64,000 nucleotides of DNA. Source: Rhodanobacteraceae bacterium. Its GTDB lineage: Bacteria > Pseudomonadota > Gammaproteobacteria > Xanthomonadales > SZUA-5. The first letter of the stretch is position 1. The number at the start of each line of letters is the position of its first letter. Shown one piece after another: positions 44,008 through 52,778 of the stretch. The notes under the pieces were generated by a model, which was given only the letters and a program-made list of their open reading frames with translations, was not told where the DNA came from and did not search any database. The stretch is from the NCBI GenBank assembly GCA_024234055.1, contig JACKOW010000002.1, positions 62,001 to 126,000 on the forward strand, given 5' to 3'. A program made the translations under genes and the position numbers.

Positions 44008-45018
44008 GTGAAAGTGCTCAAAGGCTTGTTCCTCGGCATCATCGGCCTGATCGTCGTTTTGGCGATCGTCGGTCTGTTTCTCCCTTCCAGCGCGCGAGTC
44101 GAGCGCTCCATCGTCATTGATCGGCCGGCCAGCCTGATCTTCCCGGTACTGAACTCCTTCGAGCGCTTCAATGAGTGGTCGCCCTGGTACGGCCTCGATC
44201 CAGCAGCTGAATACAGTTACAGCGGCCCGTCCAGCGGCGTCGGTGCCAGGATGGATTGGAAGGGCAATGAAGCGGTGGGCGTGGGCACCCAGACCATCAC
44301 CGCCAGCGAACCCGATTCGCGCATTGCCACGGATCTGGACTTCGGTGAGATGGGTGTTGCCAAGGTCGAGCTGAAACTCACACCGGAAGGTCAGGGCACA
44401 CGGGTCACCTGGGGCTTTCAGACCGATTTCGGCTATGACCTGGTCGGCCGCTATTTCGGTTTGTTGATGGACCGCTTCGTCGGCGCCGACTACGAGAAGG
44501 GCCTGGTCCAACTGAAGGCGCTGGTCGAGACCTTTCCGAATACCGACATCGCAGGCGCGGACATCGAGCTCATCGACGTCGCGGCGCGCCCGATCCTGTA
44601 CGTCACCGCCTCCAGCTCCCAGGATCTGGACGCCATCTCCAAGGCCTATGCCGATGCCTACGGACTGATCCTGCCGCTGATGAATGCGGCGGAACTGGTT
44701 CCCACCGGCCCGGTGCTGGGCATCGACAACTACTGGGATGATCGCGGCTATGGCTTCGATGCGGCCATTCCGGTTGCACGCACCGATATTGAGCTGCAGG
44801 CCCCGGTGCAGGCCGGCCAGACCTACGCCGGTCGCGCCGTGCGCGTGCGCTACGTCGGCGCCTATGCCGGCCTCGGCGATGCCCAGAGCAAGGGCGAGGC
44901 CTATATCGCGGTACACAAGCTGAAGGCCCACGATCGAGTCTACACCGAGTTTGTCAGCGATCCCGGCGATACGCCCGAAGATCAGCTGATCAGTGTGGTC
45001 TACCTGCCGGTGGAGTAA
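44008..45018 (+). CDS. membrane-anchored SRPBCC and GyrI/AraC-type effector-binding protein
   Basis: A 336-aa protein: an N-terminal membrane helix (GLFLGIIGLIVVLAIVGLFL), then a polyketide-cyclase-like SRPBCC domain (about residues 33-170; RPASLIFPVLNSFERFNEWS), then a GyrI-like small-molecule binding domain (about 185-336; YVTASSSQDLDAISKAYADA through VSDPGDTPEDQLISVVYLPV). Both folds bind hydrophobic or amphipathic ligands. It has no HTH, so it is not a regulator by itself. The start at 44008 is GTG or ATG-like, preceded by GGCTGATCCC; the product begins MKVLKGLFLG. It is a single-gene unit bounded by repeats on both sides. Confidence 0.85.
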   Translation: MKVLKGLFLGIIGLIVVLAIVGLFLPSSARVERSIVIDRPASLIFPVLNSFERFNEWSPWYGLDPAAEYSYSGPSSGVGARMDWKGNEAVGVGTQTITASEPDSRIATDLDFGEMGVAKVELKLTPEGQGTRVTWGFQTDFGYDLVGRYFGLLMDRFVGADYEKGLVQLKALVETFPNTDIAGADIELIDVAARPILYVTASSSQDLDAISKAYADAYGLILPLMNAAELVPTGPVLGIDNYWDDRGYGFDAAIPVARTDIELQAPVQAGQTYAGRAVRVRYVGAYAGLGDAQSKGEAYIAVHKLKAHDRVYTEFVSDPGDTPEDQLISVVYLPVE

Positions 45019-45058
45019 GGGGCACGGGGCACGGGGCACGGGGCACGGGGCACGGGGA
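45019..45058. repeat. 8-bp tandem repeat (GGCACGGG), about 5 units
   Basis: It immediately follows the stop of the SRPBCC gene and is the same octamer as at 43700. Confidence 0.9.
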
Positions 45059-45084
45059 AAGGCTACGGGCTTTCGGCTGTTGCA

Positions 45085-45715
45085 GGTCCAGACTGTCTGG
45101 ACGCTCTTCGCCCGGTGAGACAGAAGCGCCCAGACAAGTCTGGACCCACAAGAGCCGGCGTCATGGATAGCGCGGCGAAGCCATCCAGCGCTTCTGATGC
45201 CGTGACTCTGGATTGCTTCGCTGCAGTCTCCATGAACCCATATCGCAAGTTGTTGATGCGTCATTGCGAGGAGCGCAGCGACGAAGCAATCCAGGGTAGC
45301 GCCGCACATCCCTGGATTGCTTCGCTACGCTCTCCATGAACCCATATCGCAAGTCGTTGATTTGCTTCGTTCACCTGTAGGAGCGCCCTTGCGGCGCGAC
45401 CGCTGCTTCGAAGGTGCAGCTTGCCGGTCGCGACGCGAGGTCGCTCCTACAGGCGGGTTTCTGGTTCATGGCCCATGGGCAGTGTCGGGCCGACACCCGA
45501 CACAGATGGCTCTCCATGAACCCATGCCGTAAGTTATTGATTCGTCACTGCGAGGAGCGCAGCGACGAAGCAATCCAGGGTGGCGCCGCACGCCCCTGGA
45601 TTGCTTCGCTACGCTCGCAATGACACCGGGGGTTCATGGCCCGTGAGCAGTTTCGGGCCGAAACAGGTGGCTCGCAATGACGCCCTGACATTGCGCCGGC
45701 CTCTGCCCTCGCGCC
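45085..45715. repeat. 630-bp gene-free block of dispersed repeats
   Basis: In order: a family 7 palindrome (45085-45148); a family 1 hairpin (45230-45360, with CATTGCGAGGAGCGCAGCGA and CTGGATTGCTTCGCTACGCT); a family 2 pair (45375-45453, CTGTAGGAGCGCCCTTGCGG facing GACGCGAGGTCGCTCCTACA); and another family 1 hairpin (45515-45625). A short GGTGGCTCGCAATGACG segment follows. No open frame in this stretch looks like a gene. Confidence 0.85.
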
Positions 45716-46678
45716 CTACCCCGTACCCAGCGACAGTCGCTCACGCACGATCGGCGAGATCCGCTCCAGTTCCCGCAACGGCGGATAGTCCCAGACGGCG
45801 GGCTGGGCGCGCAGCGGGCGCAGGCGGCCGGATTCGACCAGGGCGCGGTGAAAACCCCCGAGCTTTCCCGCAGGCACGCCGGCACACAGGCTGTACACCG
45901 GCCGCCCGGTCCCCAACGCCTCGCTCAGCATGTTCACCGAGTCGGCGGTCACGATGAAACGATCACCCCAGGCGAGCGCTCCACGATAGGGATTGTCGCC
46001 ATCGGCAGCGCCGAACCAGCACACGTCCGCTTGCGGCAGCGCCCGGCGCAAGGCTTTCTGCCAGGCATTGGGGGTGCGCCTGGAGCCCAGCAGCAGCAAG
46101 CTGCCGCCGTCATGATTGCGCCAGTTCTGCAGCGTCTCGGCCAGGCGCTCGATTTCCTGGCGGCCGAGCTTCACCCCGCGTCGATGGCCGCCGACCAGCA
46201 CGACCGTGCGCGGCGAGGCCAGCCGCCCCAGCGCGGCGTGCGCCAGCCGTTCGCGGGAGATCCAGGCGTTGTCGATGGCATGTAGCGAACCTTCGACCAC
46301 GATCACATTGGGTTTGTTCAAGCGATCGTGGGCCGGCGCAATCACCAGATCGTAGTGCGCTGGATTGATCCTTGGATCGAGAATCTGGATGGTGCGGGTC
46401 CTGCCCCTGCTGGCTAGGCCGACGGTCAGCAGAGCAGCGGCACCCATGCGCCCGGCACCGATTGCGATATCCGGCCATGCTTCCGGGTCCAGAGGCGGTT
46501 GCCAGCGAGCAGCCGCCAGCACCGGCCCGTGGGGCAGCCACAGTCGCTGCGGCCAGGGTGCTCGCAAGCGCACGCAGCTGGCCGGCTCAGTGCTCAGTGC
46601 AGCAGCCAGGGCCAGCGCCGGCAGCTCGTTGCCAGCGGCGCCATCGCTGTAGACCGTCAGTTTGCGCGAAAGCTCCAT
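45716..46678 (-). CDS. mitochondrial fission ELM1-like family protein (DUF1022)
   Basis: A 320-aa protein with the ELM1/DUF1022 pattern: SDGAAGNELPALALAAAL at the N-terminus, the RTIQILDPRINPAHYDLVIA segment, GSLHAIDN, VVLVGGHRRGVKL, LLLGSRRTPNAW and the glycosyltransferase-like end DRFIVTADSVNMLSEALGTG RPVY. These proteins have a GT-B-like fold. Bacterial members often lie near LPS or lipid genes, and their activity is not established. The gene is divergent from the nitroreductase at 46781. The length is normal. Confidence 0.9.
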   Translation of the reverse strand: MELSRKLTVYSDGAAGNELPALALAAALSTEPASCVRLRAPWPQRLWLPHGPVLAAARWQPPLDPEAWPDIAIGAGRMGAAALLTVGLASRGRTRTIQILDPRINPAHYDLVIAPAHDRLNKPNVIVVEGSLHAIDNAWISRERLAHAALGRLASPRTVVLVGGHRRGVKLGRQEIERLAETLQNWRNHDGGSLLLLGSRRTPNAWQKALRRALPQADVCWFGAADGDNPYRGALAWGDRFIVTADSVNMLSEALGTGRPVYSLCAGVPAGKLGGFHRALVESGRLRPLRAQPAVWDYPPLRELERISPIVRERLSLGTG

Positions 46679-46780
46679 GCACGCAGCATCGCCAGTTGCG
46701 CGGCGCTTGCCAAGTGATGCTCACAAGCGCTTTCACGCCGTATCGCTATGATCAGGCCCTCTTCGAATCCAGGATTGATC

Positions 46781-47368
46781 ATGGCACTGAACGACGACGC
46801 CCTCGCCCAGCTCTTCACCGAAGCCCGTACCCACACGGTCTGGCAGGACAAAGCGGTCAGCGACGAGACCTTGAAGCGGTTGTTCGAACTGTTGAAATGG
46901 GGCCCCACCAGCGCCAATTGCTCTCCGGCACGCTTTGTCTTCGTGAAGTCGGCCGAGGCAAAAGAGCGACTCAAGCCGGCGCTGAGCGAAGGCAATCTGG
47001 CCAAGACCATGGCTGCACCGGCGACGGCGATAGTGGCTTGGGACTATGCCTTCTACGAACATTTGCCGCGGCTGTTCCCCCATGACCAGAGCGCCCGCAG
47101 CTGGTTTGCCGGCAAGCCCGAGGCCATTCAGACCGGCGGCTTCCGCAACGGCACGCTGCAGGGCGCCTATCTGATCATCGCCGCGCGGGCGCTAGGTCTG
47201 GACTGCGGACCGATGTCGGGTTTCGACAACGCCAAGGTCGACGCCGAATTCTTCGCCGGCACCGAAATCCGCTCCAATTTTCTGGTCAACCTGGGCTATG
47301 GCGACGCCAGCAAACTGCATCCGCGCGGACCCCGCTTCAACTTCGATGAGGTCTGCAAGATCGCCTGA
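46781..47368 (+). CDS. RutE/malonic semialdehyde reductase-type nitroreductase
   Basis: A 195-aa nitroreductase-fold flavoenzyme: MALNDDALAQLFTEARTHTV, the WGPTSANCSPARFVFV substrate/FMN loop, AIVAWDYAFYEHLPRLFPHD, and the C-terminal GCxx-like NLGYGDASKLHPRGPRFNFD. In E. coli the relative RutE reduces malonic semialdehyde in uracil degradation; no other rut gene is here, so a general quinone/aldehyde/nitro-reductase role is as likely. The start is ATG 46781; an in-frame ATG at 46748 would add 11 residues. It is a single-gene unit. Confidence 0.88.
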   Translation: MALNDDALAQLFTEARTHTVWQDKAVSDETLKRLFELLKWGPTSANCSPARFVFVKSAEAKERLKPALSEGNLAKTMAAPATAIVAWDYAFYEHLPRLFPHDQSARSWFAGKPEAIQTGGFRNGTLQGAYLIIAARALGLDCGPMSGFDNAKVDAEFFAGTEIRSNFLVNLGYGDASKLHPRGPRFNFDEVCKIA

Positions 47369-47399
47369 GGATCACGCCCCCTCTGAATAGCATCAGGAG

Positions 47400-47525
47400 C
47401 AATGGTCCGCGAAGGACGCAAAGGACGCGAAGAAGAGCAAGTCACATGATATGCCCGCATGCATGGACAGGCTCGCAGTGATTGATGAATCTCTCTGCTT
47501 CTCTTGGCGTTCTTTGCGGACCAAT
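47400..47525. repeat. family 4 inverted repeat
   Basis: GGTCCGCGAAGGACGCAAAG faces CTTGGCGTTCTTTGCGGACC across about 80 bp, the same as at 24991 and 36590. Confidence 0.75.
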
Positions 47526-47540
47526 GACTACAGATCCAGA

Positions 47541-47660
47541 GAGGCTCTGAACAGGTCTTAACCGTCATTCCCGCGCAAGCGGGAATCCAGTGCTCTCAGC
47601 TACTTGCGTATGCGTGGATTCCCGCTTCCGCGGGAACGACGGCTTGTTCAGTGGATCCCT
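47541..47660. repeat. family 3 inverted repeat
   Basis: CGTCATTCCCGCGCAAGCGG faces GGATTCCCGCTTCCGCGGGA and ACGACG, matching 36448-36574. Families 4 and 3 are also adjacent at 36.5 kb, in the opposite order. It lies between the convergent nitroreductase and pspF genes. Confidence 0.8.
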
Positions 47661-47665
47661 GACGG

Positions 47666-48727
47666 CTAGCCCTCATCGTCTTCATTACCACCCACCAGCT
47701 TGTACTTGCGCAGATAGCCGCGCAGCTGGTGGTAGCTCAGACCCAGCAGTTCGGCGGCCTTGCGCTGGTTGAAGCGGGCTTGCTGCATGGCCGTCTCCAG
47801 CCATGAGATCTCGATGCGTTCGATCTCGGCACGAAAATCGGCGGGAAGGTCGAGTTCCAGCCCTTGCTCCGGCGCGGGCTCGGCCGCAACTGCTGCCGGC
47901 GCCGGGCTGCCATCCTCGCCCAGCTTTCTGGGTGCGGGGCGCCACGGCGACTCGAAGGGGTTGAAGCCGATGTCGTCGATCTCTTCCTCCAGATCATCCA
48001 TCCGGTAGACCGCGCGCTCGACCACGTTGCGCAGTTCGCGCACATTGCCCGGCCAGGGATGCTCACGCAGCTGCGTCTGCGCGCGCTGGCTGAATCCGGG
48101 GAAGAGATCGCGCTTGAGCTCCTGGCTCATGCGCGTGGCAAAGTGCTCGGCCAGCAGCAGGATGTCCTCCTGCCGGGCCCGCAGCGGTGGCAGCGTGATC
48201 ACGTCAAAGGCCAGCCTGTCGAGCAGATCCTCACGAAAGCGACCGGCACGCGCCTCACTGGGCAGATCGAGGTTGGTGGCCGCGATCAGGCGCACATTGG
48301 TGCGGATGGTCTCGCGGCCGCCGACGCGTTCGAACTCGCCATATTCGATCACCCGCAGGATCTTCTCCTGCACCCGCTGTGAGGCATTGGCCAGTTCATC
48401 CAGGAACAGGCTGCCTTCATGGGCGATCTCGAAACGTCCGAAATGACGGCGCGTGGCGCCGGTAAAAGCGCCCGCCTCGTGACCGAAGAGCTCGGTTTCC
48501 AGCAGGGATTCGGCCAGCGTTGCACAGTTCATCTTGACGAAGGGCCGATCCCAGCGCCGGGACAGAAAGTGCAGACGCGCCGCCACCAGTTCCTTGCCGG
48601 TGCCGCGCTCACCGATCACCAGCACCGGCCGGTCCAGCGGTGCCGCCCGCGACACCTGTTCCATGACCTCGGCAAAAGCAGGCGCTGAGCCCAGCAGCGA
48701 GAGATCGTTGTTGTCGGCATCGGCCAT
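47666..48727 (-). CDS. pspF: sigma-54-dependent activator PspF
   Basis: A 353-aa activator with an AAA+ core and no N-terminal receiver. Walker A is GERGTGKE, the sigma-54 contact loop is GAFTGA (about residue 87), Walker B is LFLDELAN, and the C-terminal Fis-type HTH reads RFNQRKAAELLGLSYHQLRG. A charged, Pro/Ala-rich linker lies before the HTH. PspF activates the phage-shock genes and is usually divergent from pspA; here pspA is not adjacent. The start is ATG 48727 (MADADNNDLSLLG), as the open frame beyond runs into unrelated sequence. It would respond to envelope stress through PspA if that gene exists elsewhere. Confidence 0.88.
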   Translation of the reverse strand: MADADNNDLSLLGSAPAFAEVMEQVSRAAPLDRPVLVIGERGTGKELVAARLHFLSRRWDRPFVKMNCATLAESLLETELFGHEAGAFTGATRRHFGRFEIAHEGSLFLDELANASQRVQEKILRVIEYGEFERVGGRETIRTNVRLIAATNLDLPSEARAGRFREDLLDRLAFDVITLPPLRARQEDILLLAEHFATRMSQELKRDLFPGFSQRAQTQLREHPWPGNVRELRNVVERAVYRMDDLEEEIDDIGFNPFESPWRPAPRKLGEDGSPAPAAVAAEPAPEQGLELDLPADFRAEIERIEISWLETAMQQARFNQRKAAELLGLSYHQLRGYLRKYKLVGGNEDDEG

Positions 48728-48759
48728 GCACGTATCCGAAAGGCGGTCAGGCGCCCATT

Positions 48760-49158
48760 CTAGTCGGTGGCGCCGGCAGCCTGCCGGACGACTTCTGGCA
48801 GGGGTACCGGGCGGCCATCGACCGGATTCACCCACACCAGCACGGCCTGGCCATCGGAATAGCACACGGCTGGATCGTCGGCTGCGTACATGTGCTGGGC
48901 AATGGTCAGACTGGTGCGGCCGATGCGTTCAGTGCCCAATCGAATCCGCAAGGTCTCCGGATACTGGATCGGGCGCCGGAAGTTGATGGTGGTTGCCGCC
49001 AGAATCGGCTCGAACTCGGCACTGCGCCAGGGACTGCCAAGGCTGTCGAACCACTGTATGCGGGCCTCCTCCAAAAAGGTCAGGAACACCGAGTTGTTGA
49101 CATGGTTGTAGGCGTCGAGATCACGCCAGCGCAGGGGAACGGTGGTTTCGATGAGCAC
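48760..49158 (-). CDS. 4HBT-fold acyl-CoA thioesterase
   Basis: A 132-aa hotdog thioesterase. The 4-hydroxybenzoyl-CoA-type signature is RWRDLDAYNHVNNSVFLTFL with the catalytic Asp, followed by NFRRPIQYPETLRIRLGTER. There is no ATG, and the start is placed at GTG 49158 (LIETTVPLRW follows). The frame stays open upstream to 49275 through the heptamer and octamer repeats, where it reads PRAPCPVPRAPCPV. This would be a spurious extension, or it would make expression depend on repeat number. It reads leftward and is 32 bp upstream of pspF in the same direction, so the two may be co-transcribed. Confidence 0.8.
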   Translation of the reverse strand: MLIETTVPLRWRDLDAYNHVNNSVFLTFLEEARIQWFDSLGSPWRSAEFEPILAATTINFRRPIQYPETLRIRLGTERIGRTSLTIAQHMYAADDPAVCYSDGQAVLVWVNPVDGRPVPLPEVVRQAAGATD

Positions 49159-49170
49159 GAAGGGGGGCCT

Positions 49171-49287
49171 GGTTGTCGGTTGTCGGTTGTCGGTTGTCGG
49201 TTGTAGGGGCACGGGGCACGGGGCACGGGGCACGGGGCACGGGGCACGGGGCACGGGGCACGGGGCACGGGGCACGGGGCACGGGAA
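49171..49287. repeat. heptamer (GGTTGTC) and octamer (GGGCACGG) tandem arrays
   Basis: About five GGTTGTC units (49171-49204) run directly into about ten octamers (49205-49287). The pair sits within 15 bp of the thioesterase GTG. Confidence 0.9.
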
Positions 49288-49349
49288 AGGCTCGCATATC
49301 TGGCGTCATTGCAAGCCATTTGCTTGGGCAGATTCCGCACGCGAGCCAT

Positions 49350-49776
49350 GAACTGGCGTCATTGCGACCCCGGACTTGATCCGGGGGAAGCAATCCAGAT
49401 GCGTTGTCGCAAGTCCCTGGGTTGCTTCGTCGCTACGCTCCTCTCCATGAACCCCTATCGCAAGTTTTTGATTCGACTTGTTCACCTGTAGGAGCGCCCT
49501 TGCGGCGCGACCGCTGCCTCGGACGGGCGGCTTGCCGGTCGCGACGCGAGGTCGCTCCTACAGGCAAGCTTGTGGTTCATGGCCAGTGGGCAGTGCCGGG
49601 CCGGAACAGGCAGCTCGCAATGACGCCGGGACGGGTTTTCGAGCTGTCGCGGACAGAGTCCGCTCCCACAGGCGCAAGCGCCGGACATCCCGCACCGACA
49701 ACCGACAACCGACAACCGACAACCGACAACCGACAACCAGCAACCAGCAACCAGCAACCAGCAACCGACAACTGCT
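49350..49776. repeat. block of dispersed and tandem repeats upstream of the thioesterase
   Basis: In order: a family 1 hairpin (49350-49475, with CGACCCCGGACTTGATCCGG, a variant of its left arm); a family 2 pair (49486-49564); a GTCGCGGACAGAGTCCGCTC copy (49649-49672); and a heptamer array (49696-49769) that begins as CCGACAA units and changes to CCAGCAA. No gene is seen. Confidence 0.85.
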
Positions 49777-50721
49777 TCACCGCCGATGCCTGGGTTTCAG
49801 CAGCTTGGCCTCGTAGGCCAGCGCGCTGCCGTCCGGACGGGTCTTGAAGCGGCGGTGGGCCCAGAGGTATTGCTCGGGCACCTTGCGCACTTCGGTTTCC
49901 AGCAGGGCGATGATGCGTGCGGTGTCGGATACCGGGTCGGCGCCGGGGAACTGCGCCAGTGGCGGATCGATGCGCAAGCGGTAGCCGTAGCCATCGGGCT
50001 TGCGGCTGATCCAGCAGCAGAGCACCGGCGCCCGGGACAGCCGCGCGATGCGGCTGGTCATGGTGAGGGTGGCGGCGGGTTGGCCAAAAAATGGCACGAA
50101 TGCCATGTGCAGATTGAAGTTCTGGTCCGGCGCATAACCCACTGGATGGCCCTCCCGCAGCGAGCGCAGCAGATCGCCAAGATTCTTCTTCTCCAGCGTG
50201 CGCTCGCAGAAGCGGCGGCGGGCGCCATCGATGATGGCTTCCACGGCAGGATCGTTATTCCGTCGCACCATCTGGTGCATGGGCCTGCCCAGCGCCTCGG
50301 ACAGCAGCCGTCCACCCAGTTCGATCATCGTGAAATGGCTGAACAGGCACAGCGCGCCCTTGCCGGCGTCCAGCGCCTGCTGCAGATGCTCCAGGCCTTC
50401 CACCTCGACGATGCCTGCCGTGACCTTGCGCGGCGCAAACCAGGCCATGGTGGTCTCGAACACGCTCACGGCGGTCGAGCGCAGATTGCGCCAGACCAGC
50501 TGCGACTGCTGCTCGGCATTCAGCTCGGGAAAGCACAAGCCGATATTGGCAGCCACGATGGCGCCCCGTTTGCCGGCGAGCAGCGACATCGGACCAGACA
50601 GCCAATGGGCGATGCGCATCTGGCGTCGGTACGGCCGCCTCGCCAGCCAGCGCGCCAGCGCAAACAGCAGTCGCCAGCGCCAGCTCAGGCGCTCAGCGGC
50701 GATGTCGGCGTCGGACTTCAT
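49777..50721 (-). CDS. lipid A biosynthesis lauroyl acyltransferase (LpxL family)
   Basis: A 314-aa inner-membrane acyltransferase of the LpxL/HtrB family. It has the catalytic HX4E in SHFTMIELG, the acceptor region MVRRNNDPAVEAIIDGARRR, and GHPVGYAPDQNFNLHMAFVP with the conserved Asp. It adds the secondary acyl chain to Kdo-lipid A. Its 5' end overlaps the GT2 gene (50693) by about 29 nt, so it is translated with the upstream glycan genes. Whether it is LpxL, LpxM or LpxP cannot be told. Confidence 0.92.
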   Translation of the reverse strand: MKSDADIAAERLSWRWRLLFALARWLARRPYRRQMRIAHWLSGPMSLLAGKRGAIVAANIGLCFPELNAEQQSQLVWRNLRSTAVSVFETTMAWFAPRKVTAGIVEVEGLEHLQQALDAGKGALCLFSHFTMIELGGRLLSEALGRPMHQMVRRNNDPAVEAIIDGARRRFCERTLEKKNLGDLLRSLREGHPVGYAPDQNFNLHMAFVPFFGQPAATLTMTSRIARLSRAPVLCCWISRKPDGYGYRLRIDPPLAQFPGADPVSDTARIIALLETEVRKVPEQYLWAHRRFKTRPDGSALAYEAKLLKPRHRR

Positions 50722-51505
50722 AGACCTTGGCGTATTTCAGGAAGACATAGAATGCGCCCACCGCGCTCTGCACAAAACCGGCCCAGCCATCGAGACACTG
50801 GCGCTTGCCGAAGTACTGTCGCAGGAAGAACCAGGGCGGGTAGAGCAGCATGCGGGTGCGCACGAATCCCACCTGACGCTCCAGCTTGTCGGCCACCAGC
50901 CCGCTGGAATAGGCGTTGATCTTGGCCACCTTGGTGTGGATGTCAGGCTCGCCATCATGGTGGAAGGCGTAGCGCAGATCTGCCACTGGCCCGTCCACCT
51001 CAGGCGCCGCGTGCACCGTCGATGCGCTCATGTGAAAGCGCTGGCGATCAAACAGGCGCAGATAGCGATTCAGGCGCGCGCCGCGATGCTGGTATTGCCA
51101 GAAGATCAGTTCACGGCGCGGTATGCGGTAGCCGGCCAGGCCGGGCTGTCCCGCTACCATGCCCGCCAGCAGCGCCTGGATTTCGAGCTGACAGTCCTCG
51201 GGCAACCACTCATCGGCATCCAGCAGGAGCACGTAGCGATGGCGGGCCTGTTCGATGGCCCATTGTTTCTGCGGCCCGTAGCCGGCGAAGGGCTTGTGCA
51301 GCACCCGACAACCGAACTCGGCGGCGATCGCCAGTGTGTCATCGCTGCTGCCGGAATCGACCAGCAGCCGTTCGTCGGCGAAGGCCGCACTCCCAAGACA
51401 GCGGCGCAGGGTGGCGGCATTGTTCAGGGTGGTCACGACCAGCGACAGCGGCTGGCGCCGAGCCTCGGAACTGGGGGATGTTGCTGCAGAGGATTGGTCG
51501 CTCAT
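50693..51505 (-). CDS. glycosyltransferase family 2 (WaaE/KdtX-like)
   Basis: A 270-aa GT2 enzyme: LSLVVTTLNNAATLRRCLGS, the metal-binding LLLDADEWLPEDC and a C-terminal half rich in Arg and aromatic residues (LYPPWFFLRQYFGKRQCL). It resembles LPS-core beta-1,4-glucosyltransferases of the WaaE/KdtX type. The start is ATG 51505 (MSDQSSAATS). It is embedded between the O-antigen ligase and LpxL genes. Confidence 0.88.
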   Translation of the reverse strand: MSDQSSAATSPSSEARRQPLSLVVTTLNNAATLRRCLGSAAFADERLLVDSGSSDDTLAIAAEFGCRVLHKPFAGYGPQKQWAIEQARHRYVLLLDADEWLPEDCQLEIQALLAGMVAGQPGLAGYRIPRRELIFWQYQHRGARLNRYLRLFDRQRFHMSASTVHAAPEVDGPVADLRYAFHHDGEPDIHTKVAKINAYSSGLVADKLERQVGFVRTRMLLYPPWFFLRQYFGKRQCLDGWAGFVQSAVGAFYVFLKYAKVYEVRRRHRR

Positions 51506-51506
51506 G

Positions 51507-52778
51507 TCAGCGCACCAGCGTCGATTCAACGGCGTCGCCGACGGCCCGCAGGCCCGATTGCAGGCAAGCCAGGGTCAGCAACCAGCACAGGGTGATTCCC
51601 ATCGGCACCGAATAAAAGGCCAGGTGGGTATTCAGGGGAAACACCAGCACCAGCAGCGCCACCCAAGGGGCGTGCGCGGCGGGATCGTCGATCGTGCGCC
51701 GGGAACAACGCCACAACAGCCCTGCCGCTGCCAGCCACAGACTCAGTCCCAGCAAACCCGTTTCGGTCAGCAATTCCAGCACGATCTGGTGGGCGTGGGC
51801 GGCGCCGGTGCCGCGGGCCGAATCCACCCAGGGGTCGTCTGCAGCCGCAAACTCGGGATAGGCATGGCGGAAACCGCGAACACCCACACCATTGACCGGG
51901 TGCGCGGCAAACATCAACGCTGCGGTATGCCAGATCGGCAATCGACCGGCCAGTGCGACATCCAGCTGGCCATCACGAGCTGCAAGTGTGCGGTCCACTC
52001 GGGCCTTGAAGGCATCCGAAAGCTGATAGCCGGCACTGGCCAGCAACACGCCCGCCAACAGCGCCGCACCTGCCCAGGCCAGCAGCGCCCGCTTCGACCC
52101 CCGAGCCAGCCGCCAGGCCAGCAGCAGGCTCACCAGCGCAAAACTCACCCAGCCCGCACGAGCGCCGGCCAGCAACACCACCGTCAGCACGGCCAGGTAG
52201 CAGACGCCGAGGCGCCAGCGTGGTCCCGGCAGCAGCGGCCACAGCAACAGCGGTGAGAGAGCCGACAGCAGCGGTCCCAGCTTGAGGTCATCGGCACCGA
52301 AGATACCGCTCAGACGGTCAGCATCCGCCGGCCCACCGAGCGACCAGCCGGTCGCCGCCTGCAGCAAGGCATCGAGTACCCACAAGGCAATCGGCGCCGC
52401 CGCGGCCGGGATCAGCAGGCGCGACAATCGCTTCGAGCTCACGCCGGCAACAAGCGCCTGCGCGGCCAGCGCCAGCAGACCCACGGCGAAAGCCATGAAA
52501 CGCAGTGCCGCGAGCATGTTGGTCCAGCTCTTTTGCGGTGCCACCGCATCCACCGCGGACAACAGCGCCGCCATCACATAGGCTGCCAATGCCAGCAGCA
52601 GCAGCTTCCCGGTCGGCACCCGTAGAATCTGATTGGCAGACCTGAGGATGGCGACGATCCCGATGATGGCACCGGTCAGCAGCGGCACCTCGACGCTGCG
52701 CGAAAAGGGCAGCAGCAGCGGTACCAGAAGTATCAAGGCCGCGAGCGTCAGCGCCGAATTCGGCAGAGGCTGGCTCAT
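51507..52778 (-). CDS. O-antigen ligase family protein (WaaL/Wzy_C)
   Basis: A 423-aa integral membrane protein with about ten helices and a large periplasmic loop (about residues 270-345). The loop carries the Wzy_C/WaaL signature: GRLPIWHTAALMFAAHPVNG then GVGVRGFRHAYPEF and AHAHQIVLELLTETGLLGLS. WaaL joins O-antigen to lipid A-core; polymerases (Wzy) share the fold. It is flanked by GT4 and GT2 genes, overlapping or nearly so, which supports an LPS role. Confidence 0.85.
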   Translation of the reverse strand: MSQPLPNSALTLAALILLVPLLLPFSRSVEVPLLTGAIIGIVAILRSANQILRVPTGKLLLLALAAYVMAALLSAVDAVAPQKSWTNMLAALRFMAFAVGLLALAAQALVAGVSSKRLSRLLIPAAAAPIALWVLDALLQAATGWSLGGPADADRLSGIFGADDLKLGPLLSALSPLLLWPLLPGPRWRLGVCYLAVLTVVLLAGARAGWVSFALVSLLLAWRLARGSKRALLAWAGAALLAGVLLASAGYQLSDAFKARVDRTLAARDGQLDVALAGRLPIWHTAALMFAAHPVNGVGVRGFRHAYPEFAAADDPWVDSARGTGAAHAHQIVLELLTETGLLGLSLWLAAAGLLWRCSRRTIDDPAAHAPWVALLVLVFPLNTHLAFYSVPMGITLCWLLTLACLQSGLRAVGDAVESTLVR

